Positions 53,641-61,808 of a DNA stretch of 64,000 bases are shown here, piece by piece (the first letter of the stretch is position 1; every line of letters starts with the position of its first letter). The notes beneath the pieces are model-generated. The model did not search any database. It was not told the DNA's origin and saw only the letters and a program-made list of their open reading frames with translations. Source of the stretch: Chrysophaeum taylorii (taxonomy: Eukaryota > Sar > Pelagophyceae > Pelagomonadales > Pelagomonadaceae); contig JAQMWT010000682.1 of the NCBI GenBank assembly GCA_029834535.1, forward strand, positions 124,001-188,000, in the 5' to 3' direction. The translations under genes and the position numbers were made by a program.

Positions 53641-56496
53641 TTAACGCAATAGACTGTCATAACTCCACGGTTTACCAACTGGCGTCCAAGTTTGGACATT
53701 TCCGTATTGCACAGCAAGCTTAGCTGTCGGGAACATCTGCACTACCTGCGGAGTCGCATCGAATGCATCATTGTAAAGGACAATTCCATGCTGGTCTTGT
53801 GGCGAAGCGGAAGTCCGATTCTTGAGAACTCCAATGGTCACTTCAGAACGCCGAAAAATAGCTCTGTCTGTCGCATAATCCAAAATCGTACCAAAGAGTC
53901 GTAATTCTCGTGCTCCTAATAGTAACTGCCCATTCGTTTGACCAACGAAGAACATAAGCAACATGGATGTCGTCGGCACCAAGGAGATCCGGAGAATGAC
54001 CCATTCTCGAATAGCAGCTCCCGAACCTCCTGACCCATTTAGAGTACGAATCGTAGGGAGTGGCTGACGATAGATGATTTTGCCGTCACGATCAAGTTTG
54101 CGATACAAGCGGTGATCGATGTAGGGGGAATCAGCCATGCCATCCAAACCGGCAGCGATGATGGAATATTTCGAACCATCTTGCGAAGAGATAGCCACAG
54201 GCACATACGTCAAAGAGGCGGATCTCGTGCCATCGTACCTTACGGCTTTATTTTCACGATGGTCGGGATCCTGAGTGATATTCAACGCAGTCTGAGGGCA
54301 GAAATTCTCGAAATCCGAAGAGATGGAAGGGTGAGCAACATAACGCTCGGCACAGTCGTCCCTCGATGGCACTATATCCATGGCAACCAAGGTATCTTGT
54401 CCCACTCGAACAATCGCATACCCCAATTCGTCACGATTATCTTCGTCTTCCGAGAGAACTCGAGATGCAACTCCAGTCACTTCGGTACTTTGCTCCTGCT
54501 CCTCCACCCATGCATCTTCAGTGATGACCAAAAAGGAAGGAGGTTCCATGGGGTCACCAGGGGAATAGCCTTCTGCAGAGAAGCTATCATCATCGCCTCC
54601 AACCCCGTCATCGTCATACATGCTGCCCTCCATGAGCTCAGAATACTGCACAGTGCAGTAGTCCGCTCGCTTAGTGTCATCCTGATCTTCGCCAAGCACT
54701 TCAAGCCACTGAGCGGCGACACCATCATTGTGCTGGCTAGGGTTCGCTCTCTGAGACTGTCGCCCTCTACCCGGCAGAGCCGTCTGCTGTGCCTGACGAA
54801 TCAAGTTCATCGTGTTGAGAGCCGTAGTCAGATCCTCCAGGCGCACCGAGGTCTGAGCGGTCCGCTGCACTGCGGGCTGCCTTCGGACCACCTGTTGTTG
54901 AGAGCCTGCAACCAAACGCTGCTGAGTGCCTGCAACCAGCTGGTGTTGACCTGCACCTGGCACCAGTGCTGCTGTGTAGACCACCTGCGGCTGTTGCACA
55001 ACGCGCGGCGCCAGCTGAGTCACTGAAGCTTGTCCTGCTGCAGCTAAAAGCGTCCGTCGGTATTGCTCCTGTCCCTCTGGCGTTGCTGGAAAACCCGCAG
55101 TCGTCAACGTCTGAGCAGCACGCCTCTTTCTCGAGGGATTCTCCGGCACAGGACACACACCGTTGTCGTGGTTAAAACTACCATGCCGGCCGCAACTGAG
55201 GCACGTCTTAATTGCTTGACGCGCATGGTTATCTATCCCCTGAGGTAGCCAGGTTCCAACTCCCGAGTCAGTAACATAACCAACCCGTTGGACTGGCTGC
55301 AACTGCTGCCTCTGCTGCTCTCTCTTCATCCGTGGTGCGCGCTCCTTTCCTTTCTCCTTCTTAATCGCCTCTTCGATGTTGGCAGTAGGGTTGGCTTCCA
55401 GAATCTTGGAAATCTGGATAGTCAATTGAATGACATCGTTGAGGGTGAGAGTAGATGCTTTCATATGCGGTGAGGCCTGAGCAAGTTCGACGCTCGTCCG
55501 CAAGCGCTCAGAATTGAGACCAGCAATAAAGTGCGAACGGAACGCAGCCGGATCAGTATCGCGACCTGACATTGCTCTCCACTGGCCGAATTTCTGCACC
55601 CATCGCGCGATATACTTATTCAATGGCAAATTCCCTTGCCGTAAATTGAACCATTCACGTTCAAGCTCCTCAACCGTAGCCCGAGGTGGACAAGGAAGCT
55701 TCGTCGCCTCTTGCATAGCATCCAGACGGTCCTCATCATGCTGGCGCAACTCTTTCATTGTGATGGTCCCATCCTTGTATTGTTTCCACATCTGCGGCCG
55801 TTCAACTTCCCACTTGCGATAAGCTTCCATAGGGGCGAGTTGATACTCGCCTCCAATCACATTCATCGCTATTGAGGGTTTATCAATCTTTCCTTCCATC
55901 ATACGCCGCAATTGCATCCACCACGCGTCCACCTCATCACGGTCCTTGGTAATTGGCCCCGTGAGATTCGAAAATGTGATACGTGTCATACCAGCAGCTC
56001 CCTTCTTGACACGAAGTATCTTTTCTTCGTCACGAGGACGCGCCGAACCGGGGTCAGTATGATGGTGCGGTGTAGGCTCCGGTCGACTTCGCGGTGGCTG
56101 ATCGTCGGTCAATGCCGATACAGCGTCATCATCGTCGTCGGGCGTAACACGCGTAGCATTCGGAGAGGTTGGCCGTGCCTCTTGAGCATGCGCCCGCATG
56201 GATTCCTCCACCATTCGCCGAAGTCGATCGTTGTCGATCCGCTGCCGCTCCACTTCTGAGCGTTGTTGTTGAGCGTCGCGGCGGGTGTTCTCAAGTTCAC
56301 GTATGACTTGCTCAATCTGCGACTGGTACATCTCGAATCGTTCGTTGATGGTCTGCAGAACCTCGGGGTCGACATCCACGCGAAAATCTGTCGCTCTCGT
56401 ATTCGCAGATGGTGGCCTAGGAGGTGCACTCTCCTCTGGTCCACGCATCGCCGTAAACGGTCCGGGTTCCGCTCGAGATGACTCCGTAGCATTCAT
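53641..56496 (-). CDS. Gag-protease ORF of gypsy copy 2
   Basis: 951 residues from ATG at 56496. A Gln/Arg-rich coiled coil (about 40-100) precedes a retrotransposon Gag core with W-W-M-Q-L-R-R-M, E-L-E-R-E-W-F-N-L-R-Q-G and F-R-S-H-F-I-A-G-L. A variant zinc knuckle C-L-S-C-(x7)-H-(x4)-C lies near residue 430, then Gln-rich sequence. The C-terminal protease-like segment has A-G-L-D-G-M-A-D-S-P-Y-I where retropepsins have D-T/S-G-A-D, and a downstream hydrophobic L-L-L-G-A-R-E-L stretch resembling the retropepsin beta-strand region. The ORF ends with TAA at 53641, where copy 1 reads Ser. The native polyprotein may therefore have continued into the linker and methyltransferase. This is the only long intact frame of the element. 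Confidence 0.85.
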   Translation of the reverse strand: MNATESSRAEPGPFTAMRGPEESAPPRPPSANTRATDFRVDVDPEVLQTINERFEMYQSQIEQVIRELENTRRDAQQQRSEVERQRIDNDRLRRMVEESMRAHAQEARPTSPNATRVTPDDDDDAVSALTDDQPPRSRPEPTPHHHTDPGSARPRDEEKILRVKKGAAGMTRITFSNLTGPITKDRDEVDAWWMQLRRMMEGKIDKPSIAMNVIGGEYQLAPMEAYRKWEVERPQMWKQYKDGTITMKELRQHDEDRLDAMQEATKLPCPPRATVEELEREWFNLRQGNLPLNKYIARWVQKFGQWRAMSGRDTDPAAFRSHFIAGLNSERLRTSVELAQASPHMKASTLTLNDVIQLTIQISKILEANPTANIEEAIKKEKGKERAPRMKREQQRQQLQPVQRVGYVTDSGVGTWLPQGIDNHARQAIKTCLSCGRHGSFNHDNGVCPVPENPSRKRRAAQTLTTAGFPATPEGQEQYRRTLLAAAGQASVTQLAPRVVQQPQVVYTAALVPGAGQHQLVAGTQQRLVAGSQQQVVRRQPAVQRTAQTSVRLEDLTTALNTMNLIRQAQQTALPGRGRQSQRANPSQHNDGVAAQWLEVLGEDQDDTKRADYCTVQYSELMEGSMYDDDGVGGDDDSFSAEGYSPGDPMEPPSFLVITEDAWVEEQEQSTEVTGVASRVLSEDEDNRDELGYAIVRVGQDTLVAMDIVPSRDDCAERYVAHPSISSDFENFCPQTALNITQDPDHRENKAVRYDGTRSASLTYVPVAISSQDGSKYSIIAAGLDGMADSPYIDHRLYRKLDRDGKIIYRQPLPTIRTLNGSGGSGAAIREWVILRISLVPTTSMLLMFFVGQTNGQLLLGARELRLFGTILDYATDRAIFRRSEVTIGVLKNRTSASPQDQHGIVLYNDAFDATPQVVQMFPTAKLAVQYGNVQTWTPVGKPWSYDSLLR

Positions 56497-56544
56497 CGCA
56501 CGTTCGTAGGGTCGTGCGTACGGGAACGTCGGCTCACCCGGTCT

Positions 56545-56808
56545 TTAAGTTGCGTCTGGCGCAGCCGTAGCTCCCCCTTCGCCGCCGCGTGGATCCGGAA
56601 GGATGACCACGCTTGGGGGGCTGTCGAGGCTATCAGATGATCTTGCCTCTCTTCCTATGCCACTTTCCTCGGCTTCCGGCCGTTGAAAGAGCGTACTGAA
56701 CGGTGTTCTTCCAATAGACGCAAATGGAGTCCCTGCACTGAATCGTTGCAGACGCTCCTGTGCGTCCCGAAACCACTGCGATCGTTCTGTCATTGGCCTC
56801 TCTGCCAT
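56545..56808 (-). other. Leader ORF in frame with Gag, separated by TAA
   Basis: 87 codons from ATG at 56808. It is in the same frame as the Gag ATG at 56496 with one TAA (56545-56547) and 16 sense codons between. It could be an N-terminal extension of Gag lost by a nonsense mutation, or a uORF. It contains R-S-Q-W-F-R-D-A-Q-E-R-L-Q-R-F. Confidence 0.4.
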
Positions 56809-56870
56809 GATCGCGATTTGCCCGGATAATAGGTTTGTTCCGGACGTTCACAACTCACTTGTTGTATTCT

Positions 56871-57217
56871 TTTCGTCAGACGACAAGTGCAGGCCAGGAA
56901 GTTCACCTACTCCCAATCTCTAACCCCAGCAAAAAGTTCACCTGTTTCTGTCAAGTTCACCTAGTCCAATCTCTAACCCCAGCAAATTCGGCGTAAGCCC
57001 ACTCGTGTTCACACCCACTCACCCCACTCTCCTTCGAGCTCGTCGCTCTCACCTCCGCCAATCCAAGCTGCTTTGATCCGTACACGCCGCTAGCCTTTGC
57101 GTTCACTCTAAAAACCCCAGTAAGTTCACTTGGTCCCAGTAAGCTCACCTGGTCACTAAGTTCACCTAGTCCCAATCTCAAACCCCAGTAAGTTCACCTG
57201 GACCCAGTAAGTTCACC
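56871..57217. repeat. TAAGTTCACCTGGTCCC repeat array
   Basis: Starts GACAAGTGCAGGCCAGGAAG and consists of scattered AAGTTCACCT(G/A)(G/T)TCCC units and CCCAATCTCTAACCCCAG blocks. The same start and units occur at 58613-58940 and, inverted, at 61130-61230. It always adjoins the C-terminal end of a helicase fragment. Confidence 0.7.
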
Positions 57218-57815
57218 TACAAAGCGCGTGTAGACGCCGGGAGGGGGCTTATCGGTATTGCGCAGCACGCGTGGGGTAGGGTGGAGTCGTCGACTTAGAA
57301 GAGGATATCCTCGGGGTTGCCGATCGACAGAGAGCCACGTAGAGCTGGACGTGGCAGAAGACGGGCTTCGCCAAGAGGACGCCGACCTCGCGGGGCGTCT
57401 GGCCCTGGCTCTTGGTGATCGTTTGGCGTCGGCGGGCCTTACGGGATACAGGTTGGAGGAGCCTCGGTGACAACGACACGATCGATCATGTATCTGGTAC
57501 CATTGCAGTGGCCGTGCGACGGGTCGAGGTTGCGAAGACTTTAAGCTCGCGATCAAAGTCAGCATGCCGTTGGTTGTCAGGGAGTTCAAAACTCGACTGT
57601 AAAGAGCGAGGCGTCGTCTTCCGACCCAGCCTAGTCAGCCGAAAAGAACTCCGACGCCTCGTCTCCGGGAAAAAAAGGCCGCGGTCATGCGCGCGTTGTC
57701 AGCATCGACAACATCGTTTCGACGGGGCGTGAGAATGGCGCGCTGAAAGAGCCGCCGCGGGTCGTGGAAATAGTCTGCGAGGTCGCCGTAGACGGCTTGG
57801 AGGATCACTGTCTGG
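57218..57815 (-). pseudogene. Helitron/PIF1-like helicase C-terminal fragment, copy 1
   Basis: Minus-strand reading, with frame changes. A-V-Y-G-D-L-A-D-Y-F-type start, R-A-I-L-T-P-R-R-N-D-V-V (cf. R-A-I-L-T-P-x-N in PIF1/Helitron helicases), L-R-D-L-D-P-S-x-x-x-C-N-G-T-R type segment, S-Q-G-Q-T, and P-V-F-C-H-V-Q-L-Y-V-A-L-C-R (cf. P-V-F-S-H-G-Q-L-Y-V-A-L-S-R). Walker A and any Rep domain are absent. It is a decayed fragment. Confidence 0.75.
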
Positions 57816-57931
57816 CTCTCGCGCCTACCTGATCCTTACTCTCGCGCCTACCTGATCCTTACCCTAATTCGAGGGACGAACAGACTCCCCACACACACCC
57901 CCCCCTCTTAGCAGTCGACATTTAAAGACAA

Positions 57932-57978
<47 letters not shown>

Positions 57979-58005
57979 TCTGTCGATTAGTAGTTAAGAT
58001 TGCCG
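57816..58005. repeat. Tail of helicase repeat with CAGA microsatellite
   Basis: CTCTCGCGCCTACCTGATCC occurs twice, then CACACACCCCCCCC, TTAGCAGTCGACATTT, (ACAG)n at 57935-57975 and TCTGTCGATTAGTAGTTA. It is matched by 59526-59690 and in part inverted at 61698-61736. Confidence 0.75.
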
Positions 58006-58377
58006 GCAGCCGTCTGACTACTGCGCGCTGTACCGGTGCGCTGGTCTTACGGAAGCACTTGCCTTGCGCGTGAAGACTATGGACGGCCTTCCCGGTGTTG
58101 TCGCTCGCCGTCAGGGAGGTGGTCTGCCTCGCGCGAGCTAAGTTAGGCCTTACTCTGTCTTTGCCTCGTAAAAAGGTCTTACGATGTTTGCCTCAATGAG
58201 TCGTAGTGACTCCGCTCCCCGTTCGATCCGAATCACGTAAAATGAACCCCGCGGCGGTACCCGTGATCCTCTGGATCTTCACCCACAAATGCGTCGGCTT
58301 CGCACTCACTCGACCGTTACGAACCGACTCGCCGCCGAAAAACAGGAGATCGATAGTCCGGGAGTTGGACTATCGAT
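58006..58377. other. Probable leader sequence of gypsy copy 2, with hairpin
   Basis: No gene. A perfect 11-bp stem (58349-58359 with 58367-58377; ATCGATAGTCC/GGACTATCGAT) with a 7-nt loop lies next to the PBS-like site. The stretch lies between the helicase repeat and the LTR. Confidence 0.4.
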
Positions 58378-58395
58378 TCCCGTTTCTGAGACCAC
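58378..58395 (-). promoter_or_regulatory. Candidate tRNA primer-binding site of gypsy copy 2
   Basis: On the minus strand, one base after the TGT...ACA LTR end, the sequence reads TGGTCTCAGAAACGGGA. It begins with TGG, the complement of tRNA CCA, as PBS sites do. I cannot name the tRNA. Confidence 0.45.
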
Positions 58396-58603
58396 TGTAG
58401 TGGTTTTCTCAGATACCCGCCCCTCCTGGCCGGACCGGGGGCCTCAACAACCCTTTCTCCCAACCCGAACCGCGGGCGAAACCACCACACGCCCGATCTC
58501 AGCGTAATACCTCACGCCATCACGAAATCGGACAATCAAAAGAGGGTAATATCAAGAAGACAGCAAGAAATCAATACAAATGCCCGGTACATTGGGTCCA
58601 GTG
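58396..58603 (-). repeat. LTR half, proximal part of the probable 5' LTR of copy 2
   Basis: Matches 6291-6504 from TGTAGTGGTT to GGGTCCAGTG, then the homology jumps to 60311. The direct repeat CCAGTG flanks the interruption (58598-58603 and 60310-60315). Confidence 0.75.
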
Positions 58604-59942
58604 TAGGGTCGGACAAGTGCAGGCCAGTAAGTTCACCTACTCCCAATCTCTAACCCCAGTAAGTTCACCTGGTCCCAGTAAGTTTCATATAAGTTCACCT
58701 GGTCAGTAAGTTCACCTAGCTCACACCAACTACTTTGAGCTCGTCGCTCTCGCCTCCGCCAATCTAAGCTGCTTTGATCCGCACGCGCCGCCAACCTTTT
58801 AGTTTACTCTAAAAACCCTTTACTCTAAAAACCCCAGTATGTTCACCTGGTCCCAGTTTCACCTGGTCACTCAGCTCACCTAGTCCCAATCTCCAACCCC
58901 AGTAAGTTCACCTGGTCACAGTAAGTTCACTTACAGTGCGCGTGTAGACGCCGGGAGGGGGCTTATAGGTATTGCGTAGCACGTGTGGGGTAGGGTGGAG
59001 TCGTCGACTCAGAAGAGCATATCCCCGGGGTTGCTGATCGACAGAGAGCCACGTAGAGCTGGACGTGACAGAAGACGGGCTTGGGCGAGAGGACGCCGAC
59101 CTCGCGGGGCGGCTGGCCCTGGCTCTTGGTGATCGTTTGGCGTCGTCGGGCCTTAAGGGATACAGGTTGGAGGAGCCTCAGTGACACGACACGATCGATC
59201 ATGTATCTGGTACCGTTGCAGTGGCCATGCGACGGGTCGAGGTTGCGAAGACCTTAAGCTCGAGATCAAAGTCAGCATGCCGTTGGTTGTCAGGGAGTCG
59301 AAGACTCGACTGTAAAGAGCGAGGCGTCGTCTTCCGACCCAACCTAGTCTGCCTAAAAGAACTCCGACGCCTCGTCTCCGGGAAAAAATGGTCGCGGTCA
59401 TGCGCGCGTTGTCAGCATCGACAACATCGTTTCGACGGGGCGTGAGAATGGCGCGCTGAAAGAGCCGCCGCGGGTCGTGGAAATAGTCTGCGAGGTCGCC
59501 GTAGACGGCTTGGAAGATCACTGTCTGGCTCTCGCGCCTACCTGATCCTTACTCTCGCGCCTACCTGATCCTTACCCTAAATCGAGGGACAGACAGACTC
59601 CCCCCACACACCCCCCCTCTTAGCAGTCGACATTCCAAGACAGACAGACAAACAAACAGACAGACAAACATCTGTCGATTAGTAGTTAGGATAAGAAAAC
59701 GAGACTAGCCCGCGCCGCAACGACGGGTCCTACAACGCGTGGGCTTTTCCCTTTTTTTGCGTGAGGGGACGAAAGGATGCCGACTTCACTATGGGGACTA
59801 GTTCCATCGCGACGATCTCGCGGCGTGGCGGCACATACTGCTTGAGTACAAATGAACATAGCTCAGCGATCCGTTGAGTATGTCTTAGTACAAACTGAAA
59901 CATAGTTAACGGCTCGTACGAACTTTCTTATCCGACCCTGTC
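58604..59942 (-). mobile_element. Nested element with near-perfect 13-bp inverted ends and helicase remnant
   Basis: Ends are AGGGTCGGACAAG (58605-58617) and CTTATCCGACCCT (59927-59939): 12 of 13 bases pair as inverted repeats. Inside are the TTCACCT array, a helicase C-terminal fragment on the minus strand, the ACAG tract, and about 240 bp (59690-59930) of unassigned sequence. The inverted ends plus helicase recall Helentron-type elements, but the enzyme is decayed and the Rep domain missing. Confidence 0.55.
58943..59525 (-). pseudogene. Helitron/PIF1-like helicase C-terminal fragment, copy 2
   Basis: Same segment as 57218-57815: A-V-Y-G-D-L-A-D-Y-F-H-D, R-A-I-L-T-P-R-R-N-D, N-S-L-T-T-N-G-M, T-I-T-K-S-Q-G-Q, P-V-F-C-H-V-Q-L-Y-V-A-L-C-R. 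The frames are interrupted. Confidence 0.75.
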
Positions 59943-59948
59943 CAGTGG

Positions 59949-60309
59949 ACTAACTAACTTCAGACCTCTCCCGAGCATATGGGAGCCAGGCCGGACCGAC
60001 AGGAGCCAGTCCGAAATCACGGGCCTGGGGACGAGGAGCGCCGAAAGGCTCGGCCGGCGGAGAGTGACCATCAAGCTTGTCGCCATGCGACGAGGAGACC
60101 GCGATATGACTGACAACCAACTCGTCGATAACCTTCCGTCTTCACCCCCCGGCCATACCCCGTCCCACTGCGGACGTTCCGGCTGCCAACCGGCCCGCCC
60201 GGGAGGCGAACAGGCGAACAGGTGCCAACCTACGCCGGGAGGGCGGATGCCCTCGCAAGGCTCAGGATTCATGAGGCACCGTCCTCCATCGCAACCATGC
60301 GGTCGGCGA
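59949..60309 (-). repeat. Interspersed repeat B, copy 2 (inverted)
   Basis: Reverse complement of 61335-61697, starting GACTAACTAACTTCAGACCT. It is flanked by CCAGTG on both sides (59943-59948 and 60310-60315), consistent with insertion into the LTR with a 6-bp duplication. Confidence 0.75.
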
Positions 60310-60310
60310 C

Positions 60311-60439
60311 CAGTGGAAGCGCAGGTGAAGATGTCGAGATGACCCCCCCCCCCATAAATGCAAGATCAATACCAGGGCAACAATCAGGGTAAGTCAGGTG
60401 GCAGGCAGGCAAGTGGGGGAAATGGGTGTTACTGCCACA
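60311..60439 (-). repeat. LTR half, distal part of the probable 5' LTR of copy 2
   Basis: Matches 6502-6624 from CAGTGGAAGC to TACTGCCACA. With 58396-58603 it makes a full LTR of about 335 bp. Confidence 0.75.
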
Positions 60440-60442
60440 GGT

Positions 60443-60512
60443 GCATGAAGGATGTGGGTGGTGTTGTGGGGTAGGAGGGATGTGCCTGACGGGCGGAGAC
60501 TGCCCCCCGAAT
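60443..60512 (-). repeat. Fragment of the 3' end of the right-hand RT element
   Basis: GCATGAAGGATGTGGGTGG and GACGTGCCTGACGGGCGGAGA-like sequence match 61738-61800, just beyond the RT element's stop. It is an orphan 3' end. Confidence 0.65.
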
Positions 60513-60539
60513 CAGAGTAAGGCTCAGAAAGACCCGTGA

Positions 60540-61139
60540 GCCACGCATTGATCCTCCAAGCCTCTACGGCGACCACGCAGACTATTTCCACGACCCGCGG
60601 CGGCTCTTTCAGCGCGCCATTCTCACGCCCCGTCGAAACGATGTTGTCGATGCTGACAACGCGCGCATGATCGCGGCCTTTTTTTCCCGGAGACGAGGTG
60701 TCGGAGTTCTTTTCGGCCGACTACGTTGGGTCGGAAGACGACGCCTCGCTCTTTACAGTCGAGTTTTCAACTCCCTGACAACCAACGGCATGCTGACTTT
60801 GATCGCGAGCTTAAAGTCTTCGCGACCTCGACCCGTCGCACGGCCACTGCAACGGCACCCGATACATCATCGATCGTGTCGTGTCACCAAGGCTCCTTCA
60901 ACCAGTATCCCTTAAGCCCCGCCGACGCCAAACGATCAACAAGAGCCAGGGGCAGACGCCCCGCATTGTCGGCGTCCTCTTGCCCAAGGCCCGTCTTCTG
61001 CCACCTCCAGCTCTACGTAGCTCTCTGTCGAGTCGGCAACCGCGAGGATATCCTCTTCTGGGTCGACGACTCCACCCTACCCCACACGTGCTGCGCAATA
61101 CCGATAAGCCCCCTCCCGGCGTCTACACGCGCACTGTAG
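60540..61139 (+). pseudogene. Helitron/PIF1-like helicase C-terminal fragment, copy 3 (inverted)
   Basis: Plus-strand frames read A-D-Y-F-H-D-P-R-R-L-F-Q-R-A-I-L-T-P, then L-R-D-L-D-P-S-H-G-H-C-N-G-T-R-Y-I-I, then T-I-N-K-S-Q-G-Q-T and, one frameshift later, P-V-F-C-H-L-Q-L-Y-V-A-L-C-R. It gives the clearest helicase reading of the three copies. The TTCACCT array follows at 61130-61230. Confidence 0.78.
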
Positions 61140-61334
61140 GTGAACTTACTGGGGCCAGGTGAACTTACTGGAACCAGGTGAACTTACTCGGATTAGACCC
61201 TGGGACTATGTGAACTTAGTGACCAGGTGAACTTAGAGCCGTTCTCCACCGGCTTCGAATAATCGAAGTTGCAGGATTTGCTAAGTTCGATTTTGTCAAC
61301 TTTGATTTTCAGGCCCTTATTTTCGAGCCCTAAC

Positions 61335-61697
61335 CACCTTACCCTGATCGCCGACTGCGGTTGCGATGGAGGACGGTGCCTCATGAATCCTGAGCCTTGC
61401 GAGGGCATCCGCCCTCCCGGCGTAGGTTGGCACCTATTCGCCTCCCGGGCGGGCCGGTTGGCAGCCGGAACGTTCGCAGTGGGACAGGGTATAGCCGGGG
61501 GGCGAAGACGGAAGGTTATCGACGAGTTGGTTGTCAGTCACATCGCGGTCTCCTCGTCGCATGGCGACAAGCTTGATGGTCACTCTCCGCCGACCGACCT
61601 TTCGGCGCTCCTCGCCTACAGGCCCGTGATTCCGGACTGGCTCCTGTCGGTCCGGCCTGGCTCCCATGCTCGGGAGAGGTCTGAAGTTAGTTAGTTT
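61335..61697 (+). repeat. Interspersed repeat B, copy 3
   Basis: From GATCGCCGACTGCGGTTGCG to CTGAAGTTAGTTAGT. It is followed at 61698-61736 by the inverse of the CACACACCCCCCC/TTAGCAGTCGACATTT sequence seen at about 57885-57925. Confidence 0.75.
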
Positions 61698-61808
61698 TTA
61701 AATGTCGACTGCTAAGAGGGGGGGGTGTGTGTGGGGAGCATGAAGGATGTGGGTGGGTTTGTGGGGTATGAGGGACGTGCCTGACGGGCGGAGATAAGTA
61801 CGCGGGAC

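Larger units (their letters stand above)
48229..56870 (-). mobile_element. Gypsy-like LTR retrotransposon copy 2, methyltransferase-bearing
   Basis: Contains Gag-Pro, linker, C5-MTase-like domain, RT, RNase H, integrase and a C-terminal domain. The 3' LTR is cut to about 18 bp (48229-48246). The 5' LTR probably lies at 58396-60439, displaced by insertions. Lesions differ from copy 1: TAA at 53641-53643 after Pro, a 1-bp loss at about 52880 inside MTase, a loss of about 20 bp at about 52385, a 1-bp loss at about 51398 in RT, and others in the integrase flanks. Independent decay implies both derive from an intact parent. Confidence 0.85.

Noticed and set aside
56871-61230. Telomere or CRISPR-like array interpretation of the TTCACCT/CCCTAA-containing repeats
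   Set aside because: Spacing is irregular, CCCTAA occurs singly, and the repeats are attached to helicase fragments; a transposon origin fits better.
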